Of a stretch of DNA of 64,000 nt, positions 1-10,743 are shown piece by piece. Numbering within the stretch: the stretch's first letter is position 1; every line of letters starts with the position of its first letter. This DNA comes from Aliiroseovarius sp. PrR006 (lineage in GTDB: Bacteria > Pseudomonadota > Alphaproteobacteria > Rhodobacterales > Rhodobacteraceae), in NCBI RefSeq assembly GCF_010500215.1, contig NZ_JAAGOY010000004.1, forward strand, positions 372,001-436,000, written 5' to 3'. The notes below the pieces were generated by a model. That model saw only the letters and a list, made by a program, of their open reading frames with translations. It made no database searches and had not been told where the DNA came from. A program made the translations under genes and the position numbers.

Positions 1-855
1 CGCCAGCGTGGTGGGCTTGGCTTTGTAGGCGGCCCCGGTGAAACCCAGATCGAGGCCGACCGCCGCGCCATTGACGACCACATGAACCGCCTGCGCAAGC
101 AGTTGGAAAAGGTCGTAAAAACCCGCGAGTTGCACCGCGCCGCTCGTGCCAAGGTGCCGTTCCCGATTGTCGCGTTGGTGGGCTATACCAACGCCGGCAA
201 ATCGACGCTGTTCAACCGCATGACCGGGGCGAAGGTGCTGGCGAAAGACATGCTCTTTGCCACGCTGGATCCGACCATGCGCCAGATCGAGCTGCCGGCC
301 TTGGGCAAGACGCCGGGGCAGGGTGGTGGCCGCAAGGTGATCCTGTCGGACACGGTGGGCTTCATCTCGGACCTGCCAACGCAGCTTGTTGCTGCCTTCC
401 GCGCCACTTTGGAAGAAGTCTTGGCCGCTGATCTGATCCTGCATGTGCGCGACATCAGCCACGAAGGCACGGATGAACAGGCGCAGGATGTGGCCACCAT
501 CATGGCCGAGCTTGGCGTCAACGAAGAGACACCGCAGCTTGAGGTCTGGAATAAGCTGGACCTGCTGGACGAGGAAGAGGCCGACGCCCGCCGTCGCGAG
601 GCGGCCCGTCACGATGATATTCTGACCCTGTCCGCGATTACCGGCGAAGGATTCGACGATCTAGTTGCCGCTATCGACCGCGCCTTGGATGAGCCGCGAA
701 AGACCGTCACGCTGGACCTTGCGTTCTCGGATGGGCGCAGGCGGGCGTGGCTGTTTGAGAAGGGCATCGTGGAAGATGAAGAGCCGGGCGAGACCGGCTG
801 GAAGATCACCGTGACCTGGACCGACCGGCAAGCCGCGGAATATGCTGCACTGTAA
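1..855 (+). CDS. hflX: GTPase HflX, C-terminal part (5' end outside window)
   Basis: The reading frame is open from base 1, so the N-terminal domain is cut off by the window edge. The first codons give the HflX signature GGPGETQIEADRR, the junction between the N-terminal domain and the coiled coil. The G domain follows: G1 loop GYTNAGKST (from about base 181), the DTVGF G3 motif near base 350 and NKLD (G4) near base 550. Members of this family bind and split or rescue 50S ribosomes, often under stress. In many proteobacteria hflX follows hfq; that region is outside the window. The downstream gene is convergent. Family assignment is secure. Confidence 0.95.
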   Translation, partial: RQRGGLGFVGGPGETQIEADRRAIDDHMNRLRKQLEKVVKTRELHRAARAKVPFPIVALVGYTNAGKSTLFNRMTGAKVLAKDMLFATLDPTMRQIELPALGKTPGQGGGRKVILSDTVGFISDLPTQLVAAFRATLEEVLAADLILHVRDISHEGTDEQAQDVATIMAELGVNEETPQLEVWNKLDLLDEEEADARRREAARHDDILTLSAITGEGFDDLVAAIDRALDEPRKTVTLDLAFSDGRRRAWLFEKGIVEDEEPGETGWKITVTWTDRQAAEYAAL

Positions 856-881
856 CCCCGCTTTGCACCGCTGAGATATTC

Positions 882-907
882 GAAGGCCACCCCGAGGGAT
901 GGCCTTC
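882..907. terminator. possible hairpin between hflX and the penicillin acylase gene
   Basis: GAAGGCCA (882-889) pairs with TGGCCTTC (900-907) across a 10-base loop, 27 bases after the hflX stop. There is no T-tract, so intrinsic termination is doubtful. The rest of the 289-base gap between these convergent genes (856-1144) shows no coding potential that I trust; a weaker CCCC/GGGG hairpin followed by AAAA lies near 1085-1101. Confidence 0.3.
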
Positions 908-1144
908 TGGCCGCGAGTGGCCAATCATCGTCCAGTTGTGGGGACGCGCTAGATGGCGTTTCGGACGACAATCTGCTGAAGCGGGGTATGAACACGCTCC
1001 CAACCTGCGGGAAACGGTTTAAGGGATGACGGTATTCAAGATCCGCCCAGATGTCTCAGGTAAGTTGATGTAACGAAAACTGAGCCCCTGAAATAAGGGG
1101 AAAAGCGGGCTGGATGTCACCCCGACGCACTGAATCTGCTGCGA

Positions 1145-3610
1145 TTAAGGACGCGGAACCAAACGTGTGACGCCGACGGCCGCGGCGCGGGCCAGATCGC
1201 GATCAAGCGACATTGGTGTAAATTCGCCCCGCCGCCACAGTTCTCCCAAATCGTCATAGTGACGTGAAAGAGGGTGGCCGGATTGCCCGGTCGAGGTCAC
1301 AAAGAGCGAACTGTCGGGGTCCGAGAAGTCATAGACGCCGCGATAAGCTGCGCCATGGACGTTCTGGAAGGGATTCTTACCTGTCCCGGAAGTCAGCCCA
1401 CGCAAGAGTGTGTTATCCCCGCCCGAGGTCGACTGGCGGATGTTCACGAACCACTTCAGGAAGGGCACATCGCCCAGCACCGCGTGTTTGTGCACGGCTT
1501 GGTGATAGTCACCCCAGCGTAGACTTTCTTGTTTGCCGCCTGCATTTTCTGACAGCCACAACAGCGCGTCGTCCAGCGCGACACGGGCCATGTCGGTGCA
1601 GGTCTCGGTCGCAGCGGACTGGATCACGTCACACCAGACCGAGGCGCCGTCGATGTCGCGATAGACTTGCTCCATAAAGACCGGATCAACATGGGTGAAG
1701 GCCGTGGACAGGGGGCCAAGTTCATCCCGGATCAGCCGGTTCTGAAGGGCGCGCATCCACGTGGAATAGATCAGCGGCTCGGGCATGTGCTCGCTCATCT
1801 CGCCATTCCAATTGGCGAGCAGGCCTAGCGCATCCTGACGGTCGCGTTCAGGCGTGCCAACGGGGGCGGCTTCTCCGGTGAACCACAGGTCTGCGGCGAC
1901 CAAGGGCAGCAACGTTCGTGCGGTGACCGAGACACTGTCCAGCTGCGCTTCGATAAAGCTGTCGCGCGTATGCACCTCGCGCGCCTGCATCAGGCGCTGC
2001 CAGCGTTGAATGCGCTGGCTATCGCCCCAGTTGAAGCTCATATGCGCCGGGAAGGGGCGGTCGATGATCTTGTTGTTGGTGTTGCCAAGGATCCCGCCCG
2101 AGGGCTGCACGAATTCCGGATTGGCGCTGTAGCTGAACGGGACGCCCCACTGGTTATCCTTGATCCAACCCGGGCTGGGAATGCGGCCCTGCGTCTGATG
2201 GCGCGGGCTACGGCCCGGCATTTGACCAATCACCTTCATGGCGATCGTATCCGTGTCTGCCATGGTCAGGGTCATGCTGGGGGCGACGAAATCCGAAGCG
2301 GCGGCGATCCCATCCATAACGGTTTTCGCACGCATCAAGCCGATCCCGGCGCTCATCGAGCGGTCCTTTTCGGTTAATAGCGTCCAGGACAGGGACATCG
2401 CGTGGCCCACGGGCGTGATCAGACCCAGATCATACATCTCGGACGGCAGGATTGGACCGTTGTCGGTCCATTGCAGCGTAACAGTGACTGGTGCCTCATC
2501 CTTGATCCGCACGATGGTTCCGCGCGTTTTGACAGGGGCATAGCCGTCGGGGGTCAGAACCTCGTCCGGGTTATCCGGGTTCAGCTTCTCAAGGTACAAG
2601 TCCTGATCATCGAGGTAGGACGAGGTGATGCCAAAGCCAAACCCGTCGGTCCGCCCGGCCATGATCAGGGGCATACCGGGAATAGATCCGCCAATCACGC
2701 CACCGGTGCTGAGCTCTAGCCTTGCCAGATACCAGATCGACGGGGCCGAGAATCCAAGATGCGGGTCATTGGCCAGCAGCGTACCGCCCGCGGCAGAGCG
2801 GGTCGGGGCAGCCGCCCATCCGTTCGATGCGCCTGCAAAGCCGCGTTTCGGGCTGGGCCAGAGGTCTGGACGGTCTTGTGCGTCGAAGGCCGCAAAACGC
2901 GGAACGTCCCCGTCAAACAGTGTTGCGTATTCCGGCAGTGCGGCGACGCCGGTGCCGGGCATGTCGGGCAGGATCTCGCGCACGCGGTCCTCGGGCAGGG
3001 CAAGCGAAACACGGGCGCGCAGGACTTCCTCTTCCAATTGACCTGCCAGTTGCACGCCCATCAGCTTCAGGATGGCGAGGCTATCCACCGGCTGCCATGG
3101 CGAGATTTCGCTCGAAAACAGGAAGAATTCAGGTGCGCCACGGCCCAGAGCCTCGGAATTCACCCGCGCCAGATAGGCATTCACGCCCGACGCATAGGCC
3201 GAGAGCGCTGCCTTGGTGTCGTCATCCTGATACTGTAGGGATCCACGTGCGAGAGTATAAAGATCAAGACGCCGCATCAGTTCATCGGTCTTCAAGGTGC
3301 GCGGGCCGAACATCTCGGACAGACGGCCCTGAACGGTGCGACGCATCATCATCATCTGCCACAGCCGGTCCTGAGCATGGACATAACCAAGGCCGAAGAA
3401 CACATCATTGTCATTCTGGCCCAGAACATGCGGGATGTTGGCGTTGTTGCGGATGATCTCGACCGGGGCGGTGATGCCGGGCGTTTCGCGGGTCACATCA
3501 TAGTCAGGCAGGGACTGTGAAGCCAGATAATAGACCAGCCCCATAATCGCGACGGCCAATCCTACCAAAGCAGCGGTGCCGCGGATCATCCACAGTATGA
3601 TTTTGCCCAT
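1145..3610 (-). CDS. penicillin acylase family protein (Ntn-hydrolase)
   Basis: The protein is about 821 residues from the ATG at 3610; a TTG two codons upstream gives 823. An N-terminal hydrophobic segment (about residues 9-33) should act as signal or membrane anchor, so it likely works in the periplasm. In this family a precursor is cleaved autocatalytically and the beta subunit begins with the catalytic Ser. Here that is Ser264 (823-residue numbering) in GASNGWA, followed by the typical LLANDPHLG stretch. Substrates vary across the family (beta-lactams, acyl-homoserine lactones, acylated amines) and cannot be read from sequence. It is monocistronic, convergent with hflX and divergent from the dehydrogenase gene. 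Confidence 0.92.
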   Translation of the reverse strand: MGKIILWMIRGTAALVGLAVAIMGLVYYLASQSLPDYDVTRETPGITAPVEIIRNNANIPHVLGQNDNDVFFGLGYVHAQDRLWQMMMMRRTVQGRLSEMFGPRTLKTDELMRRLDLYTLARGSLQYQDDDTKAALSAYASGVNAYLARVNSEALGRGAPEFFLFSSEISPWQPVDSLAILKLMGVQLAGQLEEEVLRARVSLALPEDRVREILPDMPGTGVAALPEYATLFDGDVPRFAAFDAQDRPDLWPSPKRGFAGASNGWAAAPTRSAAGGTLLANDPHLGFSAPSIWYLARLELSTGGVIGGSIPGMPLIMAGRTDGFGFGITSSYLDDQDLYLEKLNPDNPDEVLTPDGYAPVKTRGTIVRIKDEAPVTVTLQWTDNGPILPSEMYDLGLITPVGHAMSLSWTLLTEKDRSMSAGIGLMRAKTVMDGIAAASDFVAPSMTLTMADTDTIAMKVIGQMPGRSPRHQTQGRIPSPGWIKDNQWGVPFSYSANPEFVQPSGGILGNTNNKIIDRPFPAHMSFNWGDSQRIQRWQRLMQAREVHTRDSFIEAQLDSVSVTARTLLPLVAADLWFTGEAAPVGTPERDRQDALGLLANWNGEMSEHMPEPLIYSTWMRALQNRLIRDELGPLSTAFTHVDPVFMEQVYRDIDGASVWCDVIQSAATETCTDMARVALDDALLWLSENAGGKQESLRWGDYHQAVHKHAVLGDVPFLKWFVNIRQSTSGGDNTLLRGLTSGTGKNPFQNVHGAAYRGVYDFSDPDSSLFVTSTGQSGHPLSRHYDDLGELWRRGEFTPMSLDRDLARAAAVGVTRLVPRP

Positions 3611-3716
3611 ATGCAAACCTAATTTCTGGACCGTGCGCCTGAAACGCAGGTTGAACTTGCCCTCGTGAGCGGTAACTACTGTGAACTGAATGGGAATTCA
3701 ACGAAAGGGTCTTGGT

Positions 3717-4589
3717 ATGGCAAAATGTGCGTTTTTAGGCTTGGGCGTGATGGGCTATCCGATGGCCGGTCACTTGGTTGCGCAGGGTCACGAAGTGACA
3801 GTTTTCAACCGCACAACGGCCAAGGCCGAGGCGTGGGCGAAGGAACATGGTGGCAAATGGGCCTCGACCCCGCGCGAGGCGGCGATGGGCGCGGATTTTG
3901 TCATGGCCTGCGTGGGCAATGATGACGATTTGCGCTCGGTGGTGCTGGGGGATCAGGGCGCTTTGGCCGGCATGGTAGACGGTGCAATCTTCGTGGATCA
4001 CACCACGGTGTCCGCAGCCGTGACACGTGAACTCTATGCGGAAGCCAAAGCCGCAGGCGTGTCCTTCGTGGATGCGCCTGTATCTGGCGGTCAGGCCGGG
4101 GCCGAGAATGGCGTGTTGTCCGTTATGTGCGGTGGTGATCAGGCTGCCTATGACGCGGCCGAGCCAATCATGCAGGCCTACGGCCGTACGGTAAAACGTC
4201 TGGGCGAGAGCGGCGCGGGGCAGCTGACCAAGATGGTCAACCAGATCTGTATTGCCGGGCTGGTTCAAGGCCTGTCTGAAGGGCTGCACTTTGCCGAGAA
4301 AGCCGGTCTGGACCTGCGCGAGGTTGTCGACGTGATTCAGGGCGGCGCCGCGGGCAGCTGGCAGATGGTGAACCGGCACGCGACCATGGCGGATGACCAC
4401 TTTGACCACGGGTTTGCAGTGGATTGGATGCGCAAGGATCTGGGGATCTGCCTGAACACGGCCAATGAGAACGGCGCCAGTCTGCCGGTTACGGCGCTGG
4501 TCGATCAGTTCTATAAAGACGTGCAGAAGCTGGGCGGCGGGCGCTGGGACACCTCGAGCCTTATTAAGCGGCTGCGTGCTTTGGATTAA
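3717..4589 (+). CDS. NAD(P)-dependent oxidoreductase, 3-hydroxyisobutyrate dehydrogenase family
   Basis: The protein has 290 residues. I chose the ATG at 3717 over 3690 because AAAGGG lies just upstream and the Rossmann fold then begins at once: GLGVMGYPM at residues 8-16. Further beta-hydroxyacid dehydrogenase signatures are DAPVSGGQAG (about 119-128) and the catalytic Lys172 in GAGQLTKMVNQ. Family members oxidise 3-hydroxyisobutyrate or reduce tartronate semialdehyde or succinic semialdehyde; the substrate here is not determinable. It is a single gene with a hairpin 7 bases after the stop. Confidence 0.9.
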   Translation: MAKCAFLGLGVMGYPMAGHLVAQGHEVTVFNRTTAKAEAWAKEHGGKWASTPREAAMGADFVMACVGNDDDLRSVVLGDQGALAGMVDGAIFVDHTTVSAAVTRELYAEAKAAGVSFVDAPVSGGQAGAENGVLSVMCGGDQAAYDAAEPIMQAYGRTVKRLGESGAGQLTKMVNQICIAGLVQGLSEGLHFAEKAGLDLREVVDVIQGGAAGSWQMVNRHATMADDHFDHGFAVDWMRKDLGICLNTANENGASLPVTALVDQFYKDVQKLGGGRWDTSSLIKRLRALD

Positions 4590-4596
4590 ACGAAAA

Positions 4597-4616
4597 GGGC
4601 GGCCCAAGGGCCGCCC
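4597..4616. terminator. intrinsic terminator between convergent genes
   Basis: GGGCGGCC (4597-4604) and GGCCGCCC (4609-4616) form a perfect 8-bp stem with loop CAAG. The AAAA before the stem becomes a TTTT tract on the minus strand, so it fits best as the terminator of the SYLF gene, and it may also act on the dehydrogenase transcript. Confidence 0.7.
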
Positions 4617-4642
4617 ATTGAATGTTCGGAGTGTGTGCCGGT

Positions 4643-5209
4643 TCAGGGGATGATCCGGGTATATTTTGCGCCTTCGATCGTGGCACCTGCGATCAGGCCG
4701 GTCTGGCCAAACACAACAGCCACAACTGGCGAGGACGAGGTGATCGTATCAGCCGTCAGGCGATCACCTTCGTTCTGAAACGCGTATTTGATGTCCGCCG
4801 AGGCGACCCATCCCGCGTCAGCCCGGAAACTCTGCAGCGCTTCATCGGTCATGAAGAACAGGACATGGGCGTATTGTTGCGCACCAATCTGAAGGCCTGC
4901 GCTGGCTTGCGTCAGCGAATAGTAGTCCACCGTGACGTCGTTGATACGCAACGCGCCACGCCCATAAGCGCCACCCAGACCAAAGCCGGCCTCGGTCACC
5001 AGTGGCATGACCAGTTGGCCAGACGATTTCGCGGCCAATTCACGCGTGTCGGGATAGCGATTGTACAGATAGCTCAGCGTACTGTCGGCACGCGCGTCGA
5101 TCCGCCCTCCGCCGTTGGACCCAATGCTGTTGTCACACGCCGCAAGCGCCATGCTTGCGCCGCCAACGACGGCCAGAAATCCACGACGAGAAAATTTCGA
5201 TTTTTGCAT
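4643..5209 (-). CDS. SYLF (Ysc84)-domain lipoprotein
   Basis: From the ATG at 5209, which has AAGGCAAAG upstream, the protein has 188 residues. An upstream in-frame start would put 70 non-signal residues before the signal peptide. The N-terminus MQKSKFSRRGFLAVVGGAS is Tat-like (SRRGFL) and ends in a lipobox LAAC with Cys25, so a membrane-anchored lipoprotein is likely. The C-terminal half (GLGGAYGRG, LQIGAQQYAHVLFFM, then a Gly-rich tail) matches the SYLF/Ysc84 lipid-binding domain. Bacterial members have no settled function. It has its own terminator. Confidence 0.8.
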   Translation of the reverse strand: MQKSKFSRRGFLAVVGGASMALAACDNSIGSNGGGRIDARADSTLSYLYNRYPDTRELAAKSSGQLVMPLVTEAGFGLGGAYGRGALRINDVTVDYYSLTQASAGLQIGAQQYAHVLFFMTDEALQSFRADAGWVASADIKYAFQNEGDRLTADTITSSSPVVAVVFGQTGLIAGATIEGAKYTRIIP

Positions 5210-5381
5210 GTCTTTGCCTTTATGCCTCATGCTGGGTCGCCATACCGCCGAGGCATGTGATCGACCGGGTTGCTCGAACGCGGATCTGTGTCCGCTTTGG
5301 CACAAAATATAGCGGATCACGCGCGGGCTGTCACCTAGAAGTAAGGCGTGCTGCGGAAAATCGCCTGTGAAGAGCGTCAGG

Positions 5382-6476
<1,095 letters not shown>

Positions 6477-6578
6477 TCACAAGTCCGCAATTTTCCGTAT
6501 TCCGGGCTGTTCCCGCTGGCACAGGCCTTGCCCCGACGCTAGGGTGAAGCGCAAAGGACCACCAACAGGGGACCATGT

Positions 6579-7103
6579 TTGGATCTTTACGCCACCCTTT
6601 TCGAAATCATTGATATGCGGTCCTTTTCCAACCTGTGGTACTGGATCGGGCTGGCTGTGGCGTGGTCGATGGCCAGCTATTGGGTGATGGGCGTGCCCTA
6701 TGACATGATCCAGCGTGCCGGCCGCATCGAAGGCGCGGCGCAAGAGGATCTGGAAACCATCGTGCGGGTGAACTGCAATCGCATTACATCTCTGTCCGAG
6801 CAATCGGGGATGTCCGTGATCGCGGTTGCCTCGGCCATGTTGTCATCTCTGGTTATTCTAGGGTTCTGGTACGGCGTGGAGTTTGCCCAAGCTGTATTCC
6901 TGTTAATGTTTCCGATGGTGTTCGTCGGGCTATTGTCCGCGCGAACGGCCATCACAATCCAAAGCCAAGCGCTTGAGGGCGAAGACTTGCGCCGTTATCT
7001 GCTGCGACATCGCCTGATGGTGCAATTGATTGGAATGGTGGCAATCCTGATCACCGCGCTTTGGGGCATGTATCACAACCTTGCCTATGGTGTGCTGAGG
7101 TAA
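6579..7103 (+). CDS. small multipass membrane protein, possibly annotated as SufBCD-complex component
   Basis: The protein has 174 residues from a TTG at 6579, supported by AGGGGA upstream; an ATG at 6615 is the alternative. Four hydrophobic segments are visible at about residues 19-39, 77-98, 103-123 and 147-168, joined by a charged cytoplasmic stretch (residues 43-72). I recall similar Rhodobacterales proteins carrying the label 'component of SufBCD complex', but no suf genes lie nearby and nothing in the sequence shows iron-sulfur chemistry. Treat it as a conserved membrane protein of unknown function. Confidence 0.7.
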   Translation: MDLYATLFEIIDMRSFSNLWYWIGLAVAWSMASYWVMGVPYDMIQRAGRIEGAAQEDLETIVRVNCNRITSLSEQSGMSVIAVASAMLSSLVILGFWYGVEFAQAVFLLMFPMVFVGLLSARTAITIQSQALEGEDLRRYLLRHRLMVQLIGMVAILITALWGMYHNLAYGVLR

Positions 7104-7156
7104 TCCTGACCGATCCGGCCCTTGCGTGGCCCCAACTGCACGGATACATCCGCCGC

Positions 7157-10100
7157 ATGGACAAGCTTCTTCTTTCTGGCGCCCCCGAGGGCTTTGACGC
7201 GACCCTTCTGGTGAAGGAGCTCGACCGGTCGGGCGGCCCCCTTGTGCACGTCGCGCGCGATGAAAAACGGCTGGCGGCGATGCAGGCTGCACTTGGCTTT
7301 TTTGCGCCGGACGTGACCTGTGTGACGTTCCCCGGCTGGGATTGTCTGCCCTTTGATCGGGTGTCGCCCAATGCGGACGTGTCCGCCGCGCGGATGGCGA
7401 CGCTGGCAGGGCTGGCGACAGGCCAGATCAAGGGGCGGTTTGTCCTTCTGACCACACTGAACTCCGTCACACAGCGTTTGCCGGCACGCGCCACACTGGC
7501 CGAAGCCAGCTTCATGGCGCAGGTGGATCAACTGCTGGATGTGGATGCGCTGCGCGCGTTTCTGGTGCGCATGGGCTTTTCGCAATCCCCAACGGTGATG
7601 GAACCGGGGGATTTCGCCGTGCGCGGCGGGATTATCGATATCTTCCCACCGGGCGAGAGCGGCCCGGTACGTCTGGACCTGTTCGGAGACGTTCTGGACG
7701 GTGTTCGCCGCTTTGATCCGGCCACCCAACGCACAACCGAAAGCCTGAAGGGGATCGAGCTTGCCCCGGTCTCGGAAGTCATTCTGGATGAGGCCGCAAT
7801 CACGCGGTTCCGGCAGAATTATCGGATCGAGTTCGGCGCTGCAGGATCTGACGATCCGCTTTACGAGGCCGTGTCCGCTGGGCGCAAGCATCAGGGGATC
7901 GAGCATTGGTTACCGTTTTTCCACGAAGAACTGGAAACGCTGTTTGACTATCTGCCTGACGCGTCCGTGATGCTGGATGATGGCCTGGATCCCGCGCGCC
8001 TTGCGCGGTGGGAAGCGATCACAGACCAGTACGAAACCCGCAAGATCGCGATCAACGCGAAGAACCGGATGGACAGCGTCTATAAGCCCTGTCCACCGGA
8101 TCTGATGTATTTGGATGATCCGGCATGGGCGACTGCGCTGGACGGGCGACGCGTGGTGCAACTGTCCGCATTGCCTCAGCCTACGGGCGCGGGAGTTGTC
8201 GATGGCGGCGGACGGATTGGGCGCAATTTCTCGCCCGAGCGACAGCAAGAGAATGTAAACCTTTTCAAATCTCTGGCGGATCATATTGACGCAAAGAGTG
8301 AAGCCCCTGTCATCGTCGCTTCCTATTCCGAGGGCGCGCGGGAGCGTTTGCAAGGATTGCTGGCCGATGAGGGCGTGATTACAAGCAGTGTGATCACAAA
8401 TTACCGTGACGTGCCAGACAAGCCGGGTGGCGTCTATCTGGCCGTCTGGGCGCTGGAACATGGGTTCGAGGGACCGGGATTGACGGTGATCTCGGAACAG
8501 GACGTGCTGGGCGACCGCTTGATCCGTGCCCCCAAGCGCAAACGCCGAGCCGAGAACTTCCTGACTGAAGCGCAAAGCCTCTCGCCCGGTGATCTGATCG
8601 TTCACGTAGACCACGGGGTCGGCAAATATAATGGGCTGGAAACCGTCACCGCGATGGGCGCGCCGCATGAATGCCTCGCGCTGGAATATGCGGGCGGGGA
8701 TCGCCTGTTCGTACCCGTTGAAAACATCGAACTTCTGTCAAAATTCGGTCAGGACACCGGGCTTCTGGACAAGCTGGGCGGCGGCGCGTGGCAAGCCAAG
8801 AAAGCCAAGCTGAAGGAACGCATCCGCGAGATCGCGGACAAGCTGATCCGGCTGGCCGCAGAACGCGAGCTGCGCAAGGCGCCAACGCTGGAAGCCCCGC
8901 ATCACGCGTGGGAAGAGTTCTCGGCGCGCTTCCCTTATCAGGAAACGGACGATCAGCTGTCGGCCATTGAAGATGTGATCGAAGATCTGGCCTCGGGTCG
9001 CCCGATGGATCGTCTGGTCTGTGGAGATGTGGGCTTTGGCAAGACCGAGGTGGCGATGCGGGCGGCATTCGTGGCTGCCATGTCCGGCCAACAGGTTGCC
9101 GTGATCGCACCCACCACGTTGCTGGCGCGTCAGCATTACAAAAGCTTCTCGGGACGGTTCCGAGGCTTCCCGATCAATGTCGGGCAACTGTCGCGTTTCG
9201 TTGGTCAGGCCGAGGCCAAACGAACCCGCGAGGGCATGTCGCGCGGCACGATGGACATTGTCGTCGGCACCCACGCATTGCTGGCCAAAGACGTGCGGTT
9301 TGAAAACCTTGGGCTGTTGATCGTCGACGAAGAACAGCGCTTTGGGGTGAGCCACAAGGAACGGCTGAAGGAACTCCGCTCGGACGTGCATGTGCTGACG
9401 CTCTCTGCCACGCCGATCCCGCGTACGCTGCAAATGTCGCTGTCAGGAGTGCGCGACCTGTCGATCATTGGCACGCCGCCCGTCGACCGCTTGTCGATCC
9501 GCACCTATGTGTCCGAGTTCGACGGCGTCACCATCCGCGAGGCGCTGTTGCGCGAGCATTATCGTGGTGGACAAAGCTTTTATGTGGTGCCGCGTGTGAA
9601 GGATATCCCGGATATCGAGGCTTTCCTGAAAGACCACGTACCGGAAGTCACCTTCGTCACCGCCCACGGCCAGATGGCCGCGGGCGAGCTGGATGACCGT
9701 ATGAACGCCTTTTATGACGGCAAGTATGACGTGTTGTTGGCGACTACTATTGTCGAAAGCGGGATCGACATTCCGACCGCGAACACGATGGTCGTGCACC
9801 GCGCCGATATGTTCGGGCTGGCTCAGCTCTACCAGATCCGGGGCAGAGTGGGTCGCTCGAAAACCCGTGCCTATGCCTATCTGACGACCAAACCGCGCGT
9901 GCCATTGACGCAGACCGCGCAGAAGCGTCTGCGCGTGCTGGGGTCGCTCGACACGCTGGGGGCTGGATTTACACTGGCCTCGCAGGACTTGGACATTCGT
10001 GGCGCGGGCAATCTGGTGGGCGAAGAGCAATCCGGCCAGATGCGCGAGGTGGGCTATGAGCTTTACCAGCAGATGCTGGAAGAGGCGATTGCCAAAATTA

Positions 10101-10612
10101 AGTCCGGTCAGTTGGAGGGCCTATCGGATGCGGACAGCAGCTGGGCACCGCAGATCAACCTTGGCGTTCCTGTATTGATCCCAGATACTTACGTTCCAGA
10201 TCTTGATGTCCGTCTGGGCCTTTATCGCCGCCTGTCGTCGCTGTCCAAGAAGGTCGAGCTAGAAGGCTTCGCCGCCGAACTGATCGACCGTTTCGGTCCG
10301 CTTCCGAAAGAGGTGAACACCCTGATGCTGATCGTCCGGATCAAGGGCATGTGTAAACGGGCTGGCATTGCCAAGTTGGATGGCGGACCGAAAGGGGCCA
10401 CGATCCAGTTCCATAACGACAAGTTCGCTTCGCCTGTTGGATTGGTCGAGTTCATTCAGGCGCAAAATGGTCTGGCAAAGGTGCGTGACAACAAGATTGT
10501 CGTGCGGCGCGACTGGCGTAAAACGTCCGACAAAATTAGAGGCGCCTTTGCCATTGCGCAGGATCTGGCAATGAAGCTGAAAGAGGCCAAGGCGCAAGAA
10601 AAGAAAGCGTGA
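7157..10612 (+). CDS. mfd: transcription-repair coupling factor Mfd
   Basis: The protein has 1151 residues from the ATG at 7157; an in-frame ATG at 7061 would overlap the upstream gene. Order of domains: UvrB-like damage-recognition region (to about residue 350), RNA polymerase interaction domain near 490 (HVDHGVGKYNGL), then a superfamily 2 translocase with Walker A GDVGFGKTE near 623 and the DEEQ box in VDEEQRFGV near 724. A C-terminal TRCF domain follows. Mfd displaces RNA polymerase stalled at DNA lesions and recruits UvrA. Length and motif order are normal. The gene is monocistronic. Confidence 0.97.
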   Translation: MDKLLLSGAPEGFDATLLVKELDRSGGPLVHVARDEKRLAAMQAALGFFAPDVTCVTFPGWDCLPFDRVSPNADVSAARMATLAGLATGQIKGRFVLLTTLNSVTQRLPARATLAEASFMAQVDQLLDVDALRAFLVRMGFSQSPTVMEPGDFAVRGGIIDIFPPGESGPVRLDLFGDVLDGVRRFDPATQRTTESLKGIELAPVSEVILDEAAITRFRQNYRIEFGAAGSDDPLYEAVSAGRKHQGIEHWLPFFHEELETLFDYLPDASVMLDDGLDPARLARWEAITDQYETRKIAINAKNRMDSVYKPCPPDLMYLDDPAWATALDGRRVVQLSALPQPTGAGVVDGGGRIGRNFSPERQQENVNLFKSLADHIDAKSEAPVIVASYSEGARERLQGLLADEGVITSSVITNYRDVPDKPGGVYLAVWALEHGFEGPGLTVISEQDVLGDRLIRAPKRKRRAENFLTEAQSLSPGDLIVHVDHGVGKYNGLETVTAMGAPHECLALEYAGGDRLFVPVENIELLSKFGQDTGLLDKLGGGAWQAKKAKLKERIREIADKLIRLAAERELRKAPTLEAPHHAWEEFSARFPYQETDDQLSAIEDVIEDLASGRPMDRLVCGDVGFGKTEVAMRAAFVAAMSGQQVAVIAPTTLLARQHYKSFSGRFRGFPINVGQLSRFVGQAEAKRTREGMSRGTMDIVVGTHALLAKDVRFENLGLLIVDEEQRFGVSHKERLKELRSDVHVLTLSATPIPRTLQMSLSGVRDLSIIGTPPVDRLSIRTYVSEFDGVTIREALLREHYRGGQSFYVVPRVKDIPDIEAFLKDHVPEVTFVTAHGQMAAGELDDRMNAFYDGKYDVLLATTIVESGIDIPTANTMVVHRADMFGLAQLYQIRGRVGRSKTRAYAYLTTKPRVPLTQTAQKRLRVLGSLDTLGAGFTLASQDLDIRGAGNLVGEEQSGQMREVGYELYQQMLEEAIAKIKSGQLEGLSDADSSWAPQINLGVPVLIPDTYVPDLDVRLGLYRRLSSLSKKVELEGFAAELIDRFGPLPKEVNTLMLIVRIKGMCKRAGIAKLDGGPKGATIQFHNDKFASPVGLVEFIQAQNGLAKVRDNKIVVRRDWRKTSDKIRGAFAIAQDLAMKLKEAKAQEKKA

Positions 10613-10679
10613 TTGGCGCAGGATTTGCACCCCAAGGCAGCCAGATGTGCAACACCTCGCAAACACCGTGTTTCGCGCT

Positions 10680-10708
10680 TTGACAAGGCGGTATTGACCC
10701 CTTATCCA
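10680..10708 (+). promoter_or_regulatory. candidate promoter of the bamA-lpxB block
   Basis: A perfect TTGACA (10680-10685) is followed after 17 bases by TATCCA (10703-10708), 36 bases before the bamA ATG. The -35 box is ideal and the -10 box is weak, so this is only a candidate. It lies in the 131-base gap after mfd. Confidence 0.4.
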
Positions 10709-10743
10709 CGTGGGCACTGGGATGTCTAAAGAAAGATAGAAAT